From positions 253,972 through 317,971 of the forward strand of contig NZ_LMJA01000028.1 of assembly GCF_001428895.1 (NCBI RefSeq): 64,000 nucleotides of DNA. Direction: 5' to 3'. The stretch comes from Mycobacterium sp. Root265 (GTDB lineage Bacteria > Actinomycetota > Actinomycetes > Mycobacteriales > Mycobacteriaceae). This document shows, in pieces, positions 40,853 through 49,275 of this stretch. The notes beneath the pieces are model-generated. The model was not told where the DNA came from and did no database searches. It was given only the letters and a program-made list of their open reading frames with translations. A program made the position numbers and the translations under genes. Each line of letters begins with the position of its first letter. The stretch's first letter is position 1.

Positions 40853-41479
40853 ATGGCAGGCGACGGAGCCCATTTCTATCGGCCGGCTGAGGGCACCGGG
40901 CTGCCGCATGATCCGTTCAACGCCATTGTCGGACCGCGGCCGATCGGCTGGATCTCCACCCGCGACGCCGACGGTGTGCGCAACCTGGCGCCCTACAGCT
41001 TCTTCAACGGCTTCAACTACCGTCCGCCGATCATCGGCTTCGCCTCGGTCGGCTGGAAGGACAGCGTGGCCAACATCGAGGCCACCGGAGAGTTCGTCTG
41101 GAACCTCGCGACCCGGGAACTCGCCACCGCCATGAACGAGACCTCCGCGCCGCTCCCGTCCGGTGAGGACGAATTCGACCGCAGCGGGCTGACCGCCGTC
41201 GACTCGACCACCGTCGCCGCGCCGCGCGTGCTGGAGAGCCCGGTCAACTTCGAATGCCAACTCACTCAACTCATTCAGCTCACCGATGTCGAAGGCAAGC
41301 CCGTCGACACCTGGATGGTGCTCGGCCAGGTGATGGCCGTGCACATCGATCAGCAGTGGTTGGTCGACGGCGTCTATGACACCGCCGGCCCACGGCCGAT
41401 CCTGCGGGCCGGTGGGCCGGCGAACTACTCCGAGATCGGACCCGAGAGTGTGTTCACGATGGACCGGCCGACCAGCTGA
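40853..41479 (+). CDS. Flavin-reductase-like FMN-binding protein
   Basis: A 208-residue split-barrel protein. GPRPIGWISTRDADGVRNLA and YSFFNGFNYRPPIIGFAS are typical of the flavin-reductase domain that binds FMN, and SPVNFECQLTQLIQL follows in the core. Such proteins reduce flavin for partner monooxygenases or act on their own. No partner is adjacent. The ATG has GAAGAGG upstream. Confidence 0.88.
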   Translation: MAGDGAHFYRPAEGTGLPHDPFNAIVGPRPIGWISTRDADGVRNLAPYSFFNGFNYRPPIIGFASVGWKDSVANIEATGEFVWNLATRELATAMNETSAPLPSGEDEFDRSGLTAVDSTTVAAPRVLESPVNFECQLTQLIQLTDVEGKPVDTWMVLGQVMAVHIDQQWLVDGVYDTAGPRPILRAGGPANYSEIGPESVFTMDRPTS

Positions 41480-41496
41480 GCGGTCGGGGCGCCCGG

Positions 41497-42303
41497 TCAG
41501 TGGATCGTTCGGGAGTGGGGCAGTACCAGCGGTGAGCCGGTGACCGGGTCGGTGATGATGGTGGCCTCGACGCCGAAGACCTCCCGCACGATGTCGGCGG
41601 TGACGATGTCGTGGGGCAGTCCCTGGGCGATGAGCTCGCCGTCGCGCATCGCGATCAGGTGATGGGCATACCGGGCGGCCATGTTCAGATCGTGCAGAAC
41701 GAGCACGATGGTGCGCCGTAGCTGTGCGTTGATGTCTGTGAGCAGACCGAGCACATCGAGTTGGTGGGCCAGATCCAGATAGGTCGTCGGCTCGTCGAGC
41801 AGCATCACCTCCGGGTCCTGGGCGATCGCCAACGCCATCCAGACCCGTTGGCGCTGACCGCCCGACAACTCGTCGACGGGCGCATCGGCGAGGTGGCTCA
41901 GTCCGGTGGCGCTCAGCGCACGGGTGACGGCCTCGTCGTCGGCCGGACTCCACTGCCGGAACCAGCGTTGATGAGGATGGCGTCCGCGCCCGATCAGATC
42001 GGCGACGGTGATGCCGTCCGGCGCGGTCGGTTGTTGGGGGAGCAGCCCGACTGTGACGGCGAGCTCACGGGTGGCGATCGCGGCGAGGTCGCGCCCGTCG
42101 AGGAGCACCTGCCCGCTGTGTGGGCTCAGCAGACGGGCAAGTCCGCGCAGGAGTGTCGACTTGCCGCAACCGTTCGGGCCGATGATGGCGGTGATCTTGC
42201 CCGCGGGCAGTTCGGTACTGACCTCCTCGACAACGGTGTGACCGGCATATCCGAGGCTGAGCCGTTCGGCGGTCAACCTGACCGGCAGGTCCGGGGTACT
42301 CAT
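41497..42303 (-). CDS. btuD: Cobalamin-type ABC importer, ATPase subunit
   Basis: A 268-residue ATPase of the FecE/BtuD class. Walker A is IIGPNGCGKSTLLRG, the signature VDELSGGQRQRVWMALA, Walker B VMLLDEPTTYLDLAHQ and the switch His in LVLHDLNMAARY. The ATG overlaps the permease stop (ATGA). It is the last gene of an operon with a cobalamin riboswitch in front, so corrinoid import is more likely than iron-siderophore import, the usual call for such sequences. Confidence 0.9.
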   Translation of the reverse strand: MSTPDLPVRLTAERLSLGYAGHTVVEEVSTELPAGKITAIIGPNGCGKSTLLRGLARLLSPHSGQVLLDGRDLAAIATRELAVTVGLLPQQPTAPDGITVADLIGRGRHPHQRWFRQWSPADDEAVTRALSATGLSHLADAPVDELSGGQRQRVWMALAIAQDPEVMLLDEPTTYLDLAHQLDVLGLLTDINAQLRRTIVLVLHDLNMAARYAHHLIAMRDGELIAQGLPHDIVTADIVREVFGVEATIITDPVTGSPLVLPHSRTIH

Positions 42304-43349
42304 CCGGCGGCTCCGATTCGATTGGCGCGGGCCAGCAGCCACAACAGCACCGGGGCTCCGACGATGGCGGTGAGGATGCCGACCGGCATCGCCATGGGGG
42401 CGAACAGAATCCGCGAGGCCAGATCCGCGCCGACGACGAGCAGCGCGCCGATCGCCGCGGACGGCGCCAGCCCGGTGTGCCGTTCGGCCAGCAGGCGCCG
42501 GGCGATCTGCGGGGCAACCAGCGCGACGAACCCGATGGGCCCGGCCGCGGCGGTCGCCATCGCGGCGAGCGTCACCGCCACGAGAACCAGTGCCACGCGG
42601 TGGACTTGCCGTGTTCCCAGGGTCTTGGCGAGGTCGTCACCGAGTTCCAGTAACTGCAGATGACGGGCCAGCACGGCCACGGCCGGAACGGCGACCAGCA
42701 GGGTCACGCCGATCACCGCGACGTGCAGGGTGCTCCGGTTGGCCAGGCTGCCGGTCAACCAGACCGCGGCAGTCATGGCCTCGTGGGTATCGGCGCGGGT
42801 GAGCAGATAGGAGATTGCCGACGTGAGCACCGAGGCGACGCCGATGCCGACCAGCACCAGGCGGAACCCGTGCAGGCCGCGTTTGTAGGCGATCAGCAGG
42901 ATGGCGGCCGCCGTGACGAGCGCACCGATCAGTGCGCCCAGCACGAGTGTCATGCCACTGCCGCCCATCACCGTCAGCACGATCAGCGCGCCAAGGGCCG
43001 CACCGGAGTTGATGCCGATGACGTCCGGGCTCACCAGCGGATTGGTGGCGATGCGTTGCAGGATGGCGCCGGACAAAGCGAACGCCGCGCCGACACCGAG
43101 GCCGGTGAGCACCCGGGGCAGACGGTCGCCGACGACGATATCGCGTTCGATGGGGGTGCCGCCGCCGGCCAGGATGGCCGGTACATCACCGACCGCGATC
43201 GGGAATTCGCCGAGCGTGAGCGATATCGCGGCCACGAAAACCGCTGCGAGCCAGCTGATGACCGCGATGAGACTGCCGGCGCGGCTCATTCTGATCGCAA
43301 TGCGGCCACCGCCGGAGGCCATGACGACGCCATCCCGAGTACTGGTCAC
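42300..43349 (-). CDS. btuC: Cobalamin-type ABC importer, permease subunit (second)
   Basis: A 349-residue FecCD/BtuC-family permease from GTG 43349, which overlaps the preceding stop. About ten helices are visible. RLPRVLTGLGVGAAFALSGA and IATNPLVSPDVIGINSGAAL form the conserved core, and GFVALVAPQIARRLLAERH is the coupling region that contacts the ATPase. It should pair with the other permease as a heterodimer. Confidence 0.92.
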   Translation of the reverse strand: MTSTRDGVVMASGGGRIAIRMSRAGSLIAVISWLAAVFVAAISLTLGEFPIAVGDVPAILAGGGTPIERDIVVGDRLPRVLTGLGVGAAFALSGAILQRIATNPLVSPDVIGINSGAALGALIVLTVMGGSGMTLVLGALIGALVTAAAILLIAYKRGLHGFRLVLVGIGVASVLTSAISYLLTRADTHEAMTAAVWLTGSLANRSTLHVAVIGVTLLVAVPAVAVLARHLQLLELGDDLAKTLGTRQVHRVALVLVAVTLAAMATAAAGPIGFVALVAPQIARRLLAERHTGLAPSAAIGALLVVGADLASRILFAPMAMPVGILTAIVGAPVLLWLLARANRIGAAG

Positions 43350-44407
43350 AGTCCGGAGACCTTCCTATTGCGCACCAGGTACAGAAAGACCGGAGCACCG
43401 GCCAAGCCGGTGACGATGCCGACCTGGAGTTGCTGCGGGGACACCAGGATTCGGCCGAGTATGTCGGCGAGCAGAAGCAGTGTCGGCGCGAGCACCACCG
43501 TCCACGCCATGATCCAGCGGTAGTCCGGACCGGTGATCAATCGCGCGATGTGCGGGACCACCAGCCCGATGAAGCCGATCGGTCCGGCGATCGCGGTGGC
43601 GCCGCCCGCCAGCAGGACGACCGCGAGCGCGGCCGCCAGACGTGCCGACCACAGTCTCGTACCCAGGCTGCGCGCCATCTCGTCGCCCAGTGCCAGCACG
43701 TTGAGGGTGCGGCTCGTGACGATGGCGGCGCAGATCCCGGCCGCGATGAACGGTGCCACCGCCGTGAGGGATGTGCCGTTGGCGCGGGTCAGCGATCCGA
43801 CGACCCAGAATCGGAAGTCCTCCAGGGTGGTGGCATCGAAAAGCGTGATCGCGGAGGTGATGGCGCCCACGAACGCGGTGAATGCCGCACCGGCCAACGC
43901 CAGCTTGACCGGGGTCGCTCCACCCAGGCCGAGCGACCCGAGCGCGTAGACGAACACCGCTGCGACCGCTGCTCCGGCGAAGGCGAACCAGACGTATCCC
44001 GCTGCGGTCGTGACACCAAGGAACGTCATGGCGACAACGACCGCCAGCGCGGCACCGGAATTGATGCCGAGGATCCCCGGCCCGGCCAGCGGGTTGCGGG
44101 TGATCCCCTGCATCACGGCACCGGCAATGCCCAGGGCGGCACCGGCAAGGATTCCGGCAACGGTTCGGGGAATCCGGATGTGCCGCACGATGCGGTCCAG
44201 ATCGGTCTCTGGCGGACCGGATACCGCCGCGATCACGTCGTCGATCGTGACCGCGTAGTTCCCGATCAGGACGGAGGCCACCGCCGCCCCGGCGAATATC
44301 GTTGCCGCGACAGCGAGTCCCAGCAGTCGGCTCCAGCCGCCCTGCAGCAGGCCCCGGCGAATGTCAGTTGACCAGGTCGGGATGGAGGATCGAGGCCACC
44401 ACCTCAA
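43346..44407 (-). CDS. btuC: Cobalamin-type ABC importer, permease subunit (first)
   Basis: A 353-residue BtuC/FecCD permease. IRIPRTVAGILAGAALGIAG, GITRNPLAGPGILGINSGAA and GFIGLVVPHIARLITGPDYR are the family core and coupling motifs. The frame's only usual start is TTG 44407, which overlaps the binding-protein gene by 44 bases; a later non-standard start is possible, so the N-terminal 20 residues are uncertain. Confidence 0.9.
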   Translation of the reverse strand: MRWWPRSSIPTWSTDIRRGLLQGGWSRLLGLAVAATIFAGAAVASVLIGNYAVTIDDVIAAVSGPPETDLDRIVRHIRIPRTVAGILAGAALGIAGAVMQGITRNPLAGPGILGINSGAALAVVVAMTFLGVTTAAGYVWFAFAGAAVAAVFVYALGSLGLGGATPVKLALAGAAFTAFVGAITSAITLFDATTLEDFRFWVVGSLTRANGTSLTAVAPFIAAGICAAIVTSRTLNVLALGDEMARSLGTRLWSARLAAALAVVLLAGGATAIAGPIGFIGLVVPHIARLITGPDYRWIMAWTVVLAPTLLLLADILGRILVSPQQLQVGIVTGLAGAPVFLYLVRNRKVSGL

Positions 44408-45398
44408 CGGCGTGCGCAGCCCGGATGCCGGCAGCCCGATCGGAGAACAGGTAGGGGTGCACCTGACCGTTCTTCACCGCCGCGACACCGGCCAGTGCGG
44501 GATTGGCGGCCAGTGTGGCAGCCTCCTGGGCGCCGCTCTCGCGGGTGTAGGAGATGTCGCAGCAGACGCTGGTCAGGATGACATCAGGGTCACGGCGAAT
44601 CAGCTCCTCGATGTCGACATCGACATGGCGGCGTTGCTGCAGATCGGCGAAAGCATTGACACCACCGGCGTGTTCGAGAATCTGGGTGCCAAAATCGATG
44701 CCGCCTGCGACGCGGTATCCGCCGTCTTCGTCGATGAGCATGATGGCCACGGACGGGCGCTCGGCACCGGCGACTGTCTGCTCGACAGCGGCAATCCGCT
44801 CCTGCTGTTCGGCGATCGCGGTGTCGGCCCGGTCCTCGGCGTCGAAGATCTTGCCGAGGTCGCGCAGATCCTGGTAGATCGTGTCGACGCGCACCGACGC
44901 GGGATCGATGGCCTCATCGGAGAGTCCGTCTGCGCTGGGGCACAGCGGGCTCAGGATCCAGGATTGAATACCCAGCTCTGCCAGGCTGGCTCGGGTTCCG
45001 ACGCTGGTGTCGCCGCTGCCCTCGGAGAAGAAATTGTTGTAGCCGGAGAGGACGAAGTCGGGCTGTGCGGCGAGCAGGCCGTCACGGCTCGGGAGCTGCG
45101 CCGCGTAGGGCACTCCCTGCTGAGCCTCGGCGTACTCGGGCAGTACCTGCGAGTCGAGGAAGGCGGTGCCGACCAGTCGATCACTGATGCCGAGCGCGTG
45201 AGCGATCTCGGTGGCGGGCTGATAGGCGGCGTACACGCGCTCGGGCGGCTGGTCGACGGTCACCTCGATACCGCAGTTCTGGATTGTCACCCCCTCGCCG
45301 TCCGCCCGGCTGGTCTGCTCGGTGGTGTCGGCCGCACAGCCTGCGGCGAGTATCGCGACAACGGCCGCGGTCAGTGTTCGGGGCAATGCACGGGCCAC
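44364..45398 (-). CDS. btuF: Cobalamin-type ABC importer, substrate-binding lipoprotein
   Basis: A 344-residue periplasmic-binding protein from GTG 45398 with GGAGAGG upstream. The signal peptide ends in a lipobox (AILAAGC). The class III fold with a helical backbone starts at VYAAYQPATEIAHALGISD. It corresponds to FecB/BtuF proteins. A paired Cys-Cys (TSVCCDISYTRE) is unusual. A longer frame up to 45479 would translate through the riboswitch and is rejected. Corrinoid specificity is inferred from the riboswitch 42 bases upstream. Confidence 0.88.
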   Translation of the reverse strand: MARALPRTLTAAVVAILAAGCAADTTEQTSRADGEGVTIQNCGIEVTVDQPPERVYAAYQPATEIAHALGISDRLVGTAFLDSQVLPEYAEAQQGVPYAAQLPSRDGLLAAQPDFVLSGYNNFFSEGSGDTSVGTRASLAELGIQSWILSPLCPSADGLSDEAIDPASVRVDTIYQDLRDLGKIFDAEDRADTAIAEQQERIAAVEQTVAGAERPSVAIMLIDEDGGYRVAGGIDFGTQILEHAGGVNAFADLQQRRHVDVDIEELIRRDPDVILTSVCCDISYTRESGAQEAATLAANPALAGVAAVKNGQVHPYLFSDRAAGIRAAHAVEVVASILHPDLVN

Positions 45399-45439
45399 AG
45401 TGAGCCAGCCTCTCCAGATCCTCGTGGATGGGGTACTTC

Positions 45440-45625
45440 TGTAGCCGTGGCCGGTCTCCTGGCTGACGGGTGCAGGCATCTCGGCCTTCCCAAGAACCGG
45501 TGAGGTTCTCAGTGACCCCGCTGCGTTGTGCGCAGAGGAAAGAGATGCTGCATGTCCCGATCACAGTGGCGAGGGCCGCGCCGGTATCGCACCGGCTTCC
45601 CGAACACCACGGCTGGTGGCGAGGC
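45440..45625 (-). promoter_or_regulatory. Cobalamin (AdoCbl) riboswitch
   Basis: On the minus strand the RNA shows GGGAAGCCGGTGCGATACCG and then CCTCGCCACTGTGA, the conserved core, and at its 3' side the B12 box GTCAGCCAGGAGACCGGCC (45467-45449). Order and spacing fit the class, and the element precedes the BtuF-type gene directly. It should shut the importer down when cobalamin is plentiful. The outer limits are approximate. Confidence 0.93.
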
Positions 45626-45632
45626 TATCAGC

Positions 45633-46349
45633 TCACCCGGTCTGCGCCTGCGCGTACCGCGAGGAGACGACATCCCAGTCGACTACCTGCCACCAGTCGG
45701 AGAGATACTCGCCGCGCCGGTTCTGGTGCTTGAGGTAGTAGGCGTGCTCCCACACGTCGTTGCCCAGCAACGGAGTGCCTTTGACCTCGACGACATCCAT
45801 CAGCGGGTTGTCCTGATTGGGCGTGGAGGTGACCGCCAACTGCCCACCCTGATCGACGACGAGCCAGGTCCAGCCCGACCCGAAGCGCTTGGTGCCCGCG
45901 TCATTGACCGCCGACTTGAGTCCGTCCAGCGATCCGAACTGCCGGTCGATGGCACCCTGCAGTTCCGGGGAGGGGCCGCCCGATTGGGCACGCGGCGTCA
46001 TCGTCGTCCAGAAGAAGCTGTGGTTCCAGTGTCCGCCGGCGTTGTTGCGCACCGTGGTCGGCAATGTCCCGGCCCGCGCGACGAGGTCTTCGAGCGGAAC
46101 TCCCTGTAGCGCAGGGTCGGCGGCGACGGCGGAGTTGAGCGCATCGACGTAGGCCTGATGGTGCTTGCCGTGATGGATCGTCATGGTCTCGGTGTCGATC
46201 ACCGGTTCCAGGGCAGACGGTGCGTACGGCAGGGCGGGCAGCACGAAGGCGGGTTCGGCGTTCGCCGGCGCGGCGAGGTGCGTTGTCGTCACACTCGGTG
46301 CGACAAGGGCCGCGGCAGCGGCGAGAGTGATCAGCAGGCGACGTTTCAT
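45633..46349 (-). CDS. Exported Fe/Mn superoxide dismutase
   Basis: A 238-residue protein from ATG 46349 (GGAGAC upstream). A Sec signal peptide, residues 1-31 (LLITLAAAAALVAPSV...APANA), precedes the SOD fold. Metal ligands are the His of TIHHGKHHQAYVDALN, the His of GGHWNHSFFW, and the Asp and His of GNDVWEHAYYLKHQNRRGEY. It converts superoxide outside the membrane. M. tuberculosis SodA has no cleavable signal, so this is a different arrangement. Its stop lies just before the cobalamin riboswitch. Confidence 0.93.
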   Translation of the reverse strand: MKRRLLITLAAAAALVAPSVTTTHLAAPANAEPAFVLPALPYAPSALEPVIDTETMTIHHGKHHQAYVDALNSAVAADPALQGVPLEDLVARAGTLPTTVRNNAGGHWNHSFFWTTMTPRAQSGGPSPELQGAIDRQFGSLDGLKSAVNDAGTKRFGSGWTWLVVDQGGQLAVTSTPNQDNPLMDVVEVKGTPLLGNDVWEHAYYLKHQNRRGEYLSDWWQVVDWDVVSSRYAQAQTG

Positions 46350-46403
46350 GTCGTCGGAGTCTCCAGCTGCTTGCGGCGTCAAACATCGCCGCTGAGGGCG
46401 TTC

Positions 46404-46772
46404 TCAACCGGCCGCCCACTCCTTGGCCTTGTCCAGCTCATCCAGGCCGAACACCGCGAGCTCACCGGGCACCATCCAGCCCAGCGCGTGCATGGTGTGG
46501 CGAACCCAGTCCTTGTCGGACACCACCGCGATCCGCCTGAACGCCGAATGATGTTGCAGCAGTGTGCCGAACCCCATCTTCAGGTCCGCGGCCAGCCCAC
46601 CTGGCCCGAAGCCCTCGTAGTCCGGCGCGATCACCTCGACGATGCGGATCTCTTTCGCCGCGCCCAGTGCCTCCATGGTGGGCGCGAACGCGCGGAAATC
46701 CTCACCAGTGATCCGCCCCGACGCCCGGATGCCGGTCACCCCGTCGGGCATGTCCGTGAGCACCTCGATCAT
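46404..46772 (-). CDS. SpoIIAA-like STAS/SEC14 domain protein
   Basis: A 122-residue protein. GVTGIRASGRITGEDFRAFA, then IRIVEVIAPDYEGFGPGGLA and FRRIAVVSDKDWVRHTMHAL, are typical of the SpoIIAA-like/DUF3478 family, which has a STAS-like alpha/beta fold and binds lipid-like ligands in known structures. No kinase or transporter partner is close. Its start faces the F420-type gene. Confidence 0.85.
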   Translation of the reverse strand: MIEVLTDMPDGVTGIRASGRITGEDFRAFAPTMEALGAAKEIRIVEVIAPDYEGFGPGGLAADLKMGFGTLLQHHSAFRRIAVVSDKDWVRHTMHALGWMVPGELAVFGLDELDKAKEWAAG

Positions 46773-46824
46773 CAGTGTCCCCTTTCGACAAGGTCCAGGG
46801 TCCTCCTCCTGCTATGACATAGGG

Positions 46825-47775
46825 GTGGAAATGGTGGCCACCGCACCCGCGACCCTCGGCCCGGCCGAGATCGGCGCGTTCGCGGCACGCGCCGAACGCC
46901 TCGGCTTCGACACCATCCACGTCTCCGAGACCGTCCACGACCCGTTCATGGTGGCCGCCTTCGCGGTGCAGGCCACCACTGCCATCACCGTGCGCACCAG
47001 CATGGTGCTGGCGTTCCCGCGCAGCCCGATGATCACCGCCTACGCGGCCTGGGACCTGGCGCGCGTGTCCGGTGGCAGATTTCAGCTGGGCATCGCCTCC
47101 CAGGTGCGCGGCAATATCGTCGGCCGCTTCTCCACCACGTGGTCCGAACCGGTATCGCGCATGGCCGACTACATCCGCGCACTGCGGGCGATCTTCCATG
47201 CCTTCCACACCGGTGATCGCCTGAACTACGTTGGCACGCACTACACATTCGACACGCTGCAGCCCTACTTCAACCCCGGGCCGATCGGTCATCCCGCGCC
47301 GCAGATCTGGACCGGTGGCGTCAACAAGCGCATGGTCGCCGTGGCCGGCGAGATGGCCGACGGGTACGTCTGTCACCCCACCAACTCGCACCCGACGATC
47401 CTGCGGACCCAGACGCTGCCGGCGCTGGCCGGCGGGTCACCGAGGGTGATCGCCAATCCGCAACCGCTGATGGCCGCGACGCACGAGGAGATCCAGGCGC
47501 TGCAGGACGCCCGGCGTAGTGAGCTGGCGTTCCTGTACAGCACCCCCGCCTACCGCTGTCAGCTGGAGCGCATCGGCGTCACCGATCTCGGTGCACTCGA
47601 ACAATTGGTCCCGCACGGCACCTACGAGGAGGTTCCCGAGCTGCTCGGACAGTGGTACGCCGGACTCTGCGACGGGCTGACGATCGCGGTGCCGGCCGGG
47701 GATGACGCCGCACTGGCCGACCTGGTGCGGCAATGTCGGGTGATTCCAACCCTGTCCGGTTCGGGCAGTTCGTAG
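46825..47775 (+). CDS. Luciferase-like, probably F420-dependent oxidoreductase
   Basis: A 316-residue TIM-barrel oxidoreductase starting at GTG 46825 (TATGAC six bases before; ATG 46831 is the alternative). RAERLGFDTIHVSETVHDPF and RTSMVLAFPRSPMITAYAAW and RVSGGRFQLGIASQVRGNIV match the TIGR03617-type LLM subgroup found in mycobacteria, which uses F420. The substrate is unknown. It precedes the GAP gene by 13 bases. Confidence 0.88.
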   Translation: MEMVATAPATLGPAEIGAFAARAERLGFDTIHVSETVHDPFMVAAFAVQATTAITVRTSMVLAFPRSPMITAYAAWDLARVSGGRFQLGIASQVRGNIVGRFSTTWSEPVSRMADYIRALRAIFHAFHTGDRLNYVGTHYTFDTLQPYFNPGPIGHPAPQIWTGGVNKRMVAVAGEMADGYVCHPTNSHPTILRTQTLPALAGGSPRVIANPQPLMAATHEEIQALQDARRSELAFLYSTPAYRCQLERIGVTDLGALEQLVPHGTYEEVPELLGQWYAGLCDGLTIAVPAGDDAALADLVRQCRVIPTLSGSGSS

Positions 47776-47788
47776 CACGATTGCCCGC

Positions 47789-48466
47789 GTGTCCGTGTCC
47801 CTGTTCGCCCAACTGGTGGCGCCCGCGCTCATCGTGGCGTGGTCGCCATTCAAGGTTGTCCCGGCACTGGCGTTGGTGTTCAACGCGCCGCGCCCACGGG
47901 CGACCGGGCTGTCCTTCCTGGCCGGCTCGGTGCTCGGGCAGATCGGCGTGACGGCGCTGTTCGTCCGGGCACCGCACCTGGTCGACCGCATCGAGACGAC
48001 CCCCTCGTCGACGATCGGCTGGATCCAGATCGGGTTGGGACTGCTGACACTGCTGGCCGCGGCATATTCGTGGACCCGCCGGGACAAGGTGATCCGCGCC
48101 CCGCAATGGCTCATCGGGCTGACCCGGGTCACCCCGCTGGCGGCGGCAATCCTCGGCGCGGTGCTGGTGGTGACCAACCTGAAGGTGATGGCGGCGAACG
48201 CCGCCGCGGGCTTCCTCATCGGTTCGGCGGCACTGAGTATCGCTGCTCTCGCTGTGGTGCTGGCGCTCTACACCGCGGTGGCCACCTCGACGATCGCCAT
48301 CCCGGTCGCGGGCTACCTGGTGGCGCCCGCACTCGTCGACCGCTGGCTGGCGACCGCGAAGCGCCACATCTCCAGGCACCAGTCGATGGCAACGACGTTG
48401 GCGCTCATCCTGATTGGCGCCGCACTGCTGACCGTGGGTATCGGCACCGTCATCGCGTATCGGTGA
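47789..48466 (+). CDS. GAP/Sap-family lipid-addressing membrane protein
   Basis: A 225-residue protein with six helices in the LysE-like plan of the Gap/Sap group. LVAPALIVAWSPFKVVPALA at the start carries the conserved P-F-K element, and NLKVMAANAAAGFLIGSAAL follows later. In mycobacteria such proteins help bring glycopeptidolipids or sulfolipids to the surface. No lipid biosynthesis genes are nearby. The start is GTG 47789. Confidence 0.85.
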   Translation: MSVSLFAQLVAPALIVAWSPFKVVPALALVFNAPRPRATGLSFLAGSVLGQIGVTALFVRAPHLVDRIETTPSSTIGWIQIGLGLLTLLAAAYSWTRRDKVIRAPQWLIGLTRVTPLAAAILGAVLVVTNLKVMAANAAAGFLIGSAALSIAALAVVLALYTAVATSTIAIPVAGYLVAPALVDRWLATAKRHISRHQSMATTLALILIGAALLTVGIGTVIAYR

Positions 48467-48521
48467 CGCGCCCGGCGACGTCACGCACGACTGAATCGGC
48501 ACACGCCATACTGGACCTCTT

Positions 48522-49139
48522 ATGACAGAGCCGGTGTCCCGAGTGGAATCGACGGGTGACTCGATCGCGCACGCGCTGCGTGAGGACATCTTGGCGGGGC
48601 GCTTGGCCGGGGGAGGGCGTCTGGTCGAAGAGGCGATCGCGAAGCAGTTCGGGGTATCGCGGGTGCCGGTGCGCGAGGCGCTGACCCGGCTGCAGTCCGA
48701 GGGATTCGTGACGATCGTCCGTTACCGCGGTGCGACGGTCTCGGAGACGCTCGTTCAAGACAGCCGGGAGCTCCTGCAGATCCGCCGAGGTCTGGAGATT
48801 CTGGCCGCCCAATTGGCGGCCGCCAACCGTGGCGGCGCGGTCGCCGAGGAACTGACCGCCGTCGCAGAAGAAAACCATCATGACGGCCAGCCACACGGGC
48901 GGTCGTTTCACGAACTGGTCGCAGCGGCTTCGGGCAACCGCCAGCTCGAAGAGATGCTCGCCAACGTGAACCGGCGTGTTCAGTGGGGTTTGGGGCACAA
49001 TCCCGACGCGTCGGTTGGTGACCACCGAGTGCTGGCCCTGGCGATCGTGAATGGCTCATCCGTGCAGGCGGGTTACCTGATGGACGAGCACCTGCAGCGC
49101 GACGAGCGGTACTTCGCGGACAAGTTCGGCGACGCCTAA
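48522..49139 (+). CDS. GntR-family regulator, FadR type
   Basis: A 205-residue regulator. The winged helix is at residues 15-75 (IAHALREDILAGRLAGGGRL, then GVSRVPVREALTRLQSEGFV). The C-terminal FCD domain is all-helical and shorter than usual, with the metal/ligand residues around HELVAAASGNRQ and DHRVLALAIV. It is upstream of, and co-directional with, the MFS gene, whose promoter gap has several dyads; it probably controls that gene. Confidence 0.9.
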   Translation: MTEPVSRVESTGDSIAHALREDILAGRLAGGGRLVEEAIAKQFGVSRVPVREALTRLQSEGFVTIVRYRGATVSETLVQDSRELLQIRRGLEILAAQLAAANRGGAVAEELTAVAEENHHDGQPHGRSFHELVAAASGNRQLEEMLANVNRRVQWGLGHNPDASVGDHRVLALAIVNGSSVQAGYLMDEHLQRDERYFADKFGDA

Positions 49140-49275
49140 CCTCCTAGATTGTATTTCAATCAGTCCCATGTTTTCATGGTCGTAACAGAAAATCCCTGTT
49201 GGGAAATGGCCATGTAACAGGTTTCGTATACAACTGACTCCATCGTGTTTCGTTCTCTCACACCTGGAGTCCCCA
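49140..49275. promoter_or_regulatory. AT-rich gap with three inverted repeats before the MFS gene
   Basis: ATTG-TATTT-CAAT (49148-49160), CCATG-TTTT-CATGG (49166-49179) and AACAG-N7-CTGTT (49184-49200), with a GTATAC core at 49226-49231. The stretch is poorer in G+C than the genes. The dyads are likely sites for the adjacent GntR protein; which one is bound is unknown. Confidence 0.45.

Noticed and set aside
41497-45398. Iron-siderophore ABC importer
   Set aside because: The subunits would fit, but the cobalamin riboswitch directly upstream makes corrinoid import the better call.
45399-45479. N-terminal extension of the binding protein
   Set aside because: It would be translated from the riboswitch 3' part and places 27 residues before the signal peptide.
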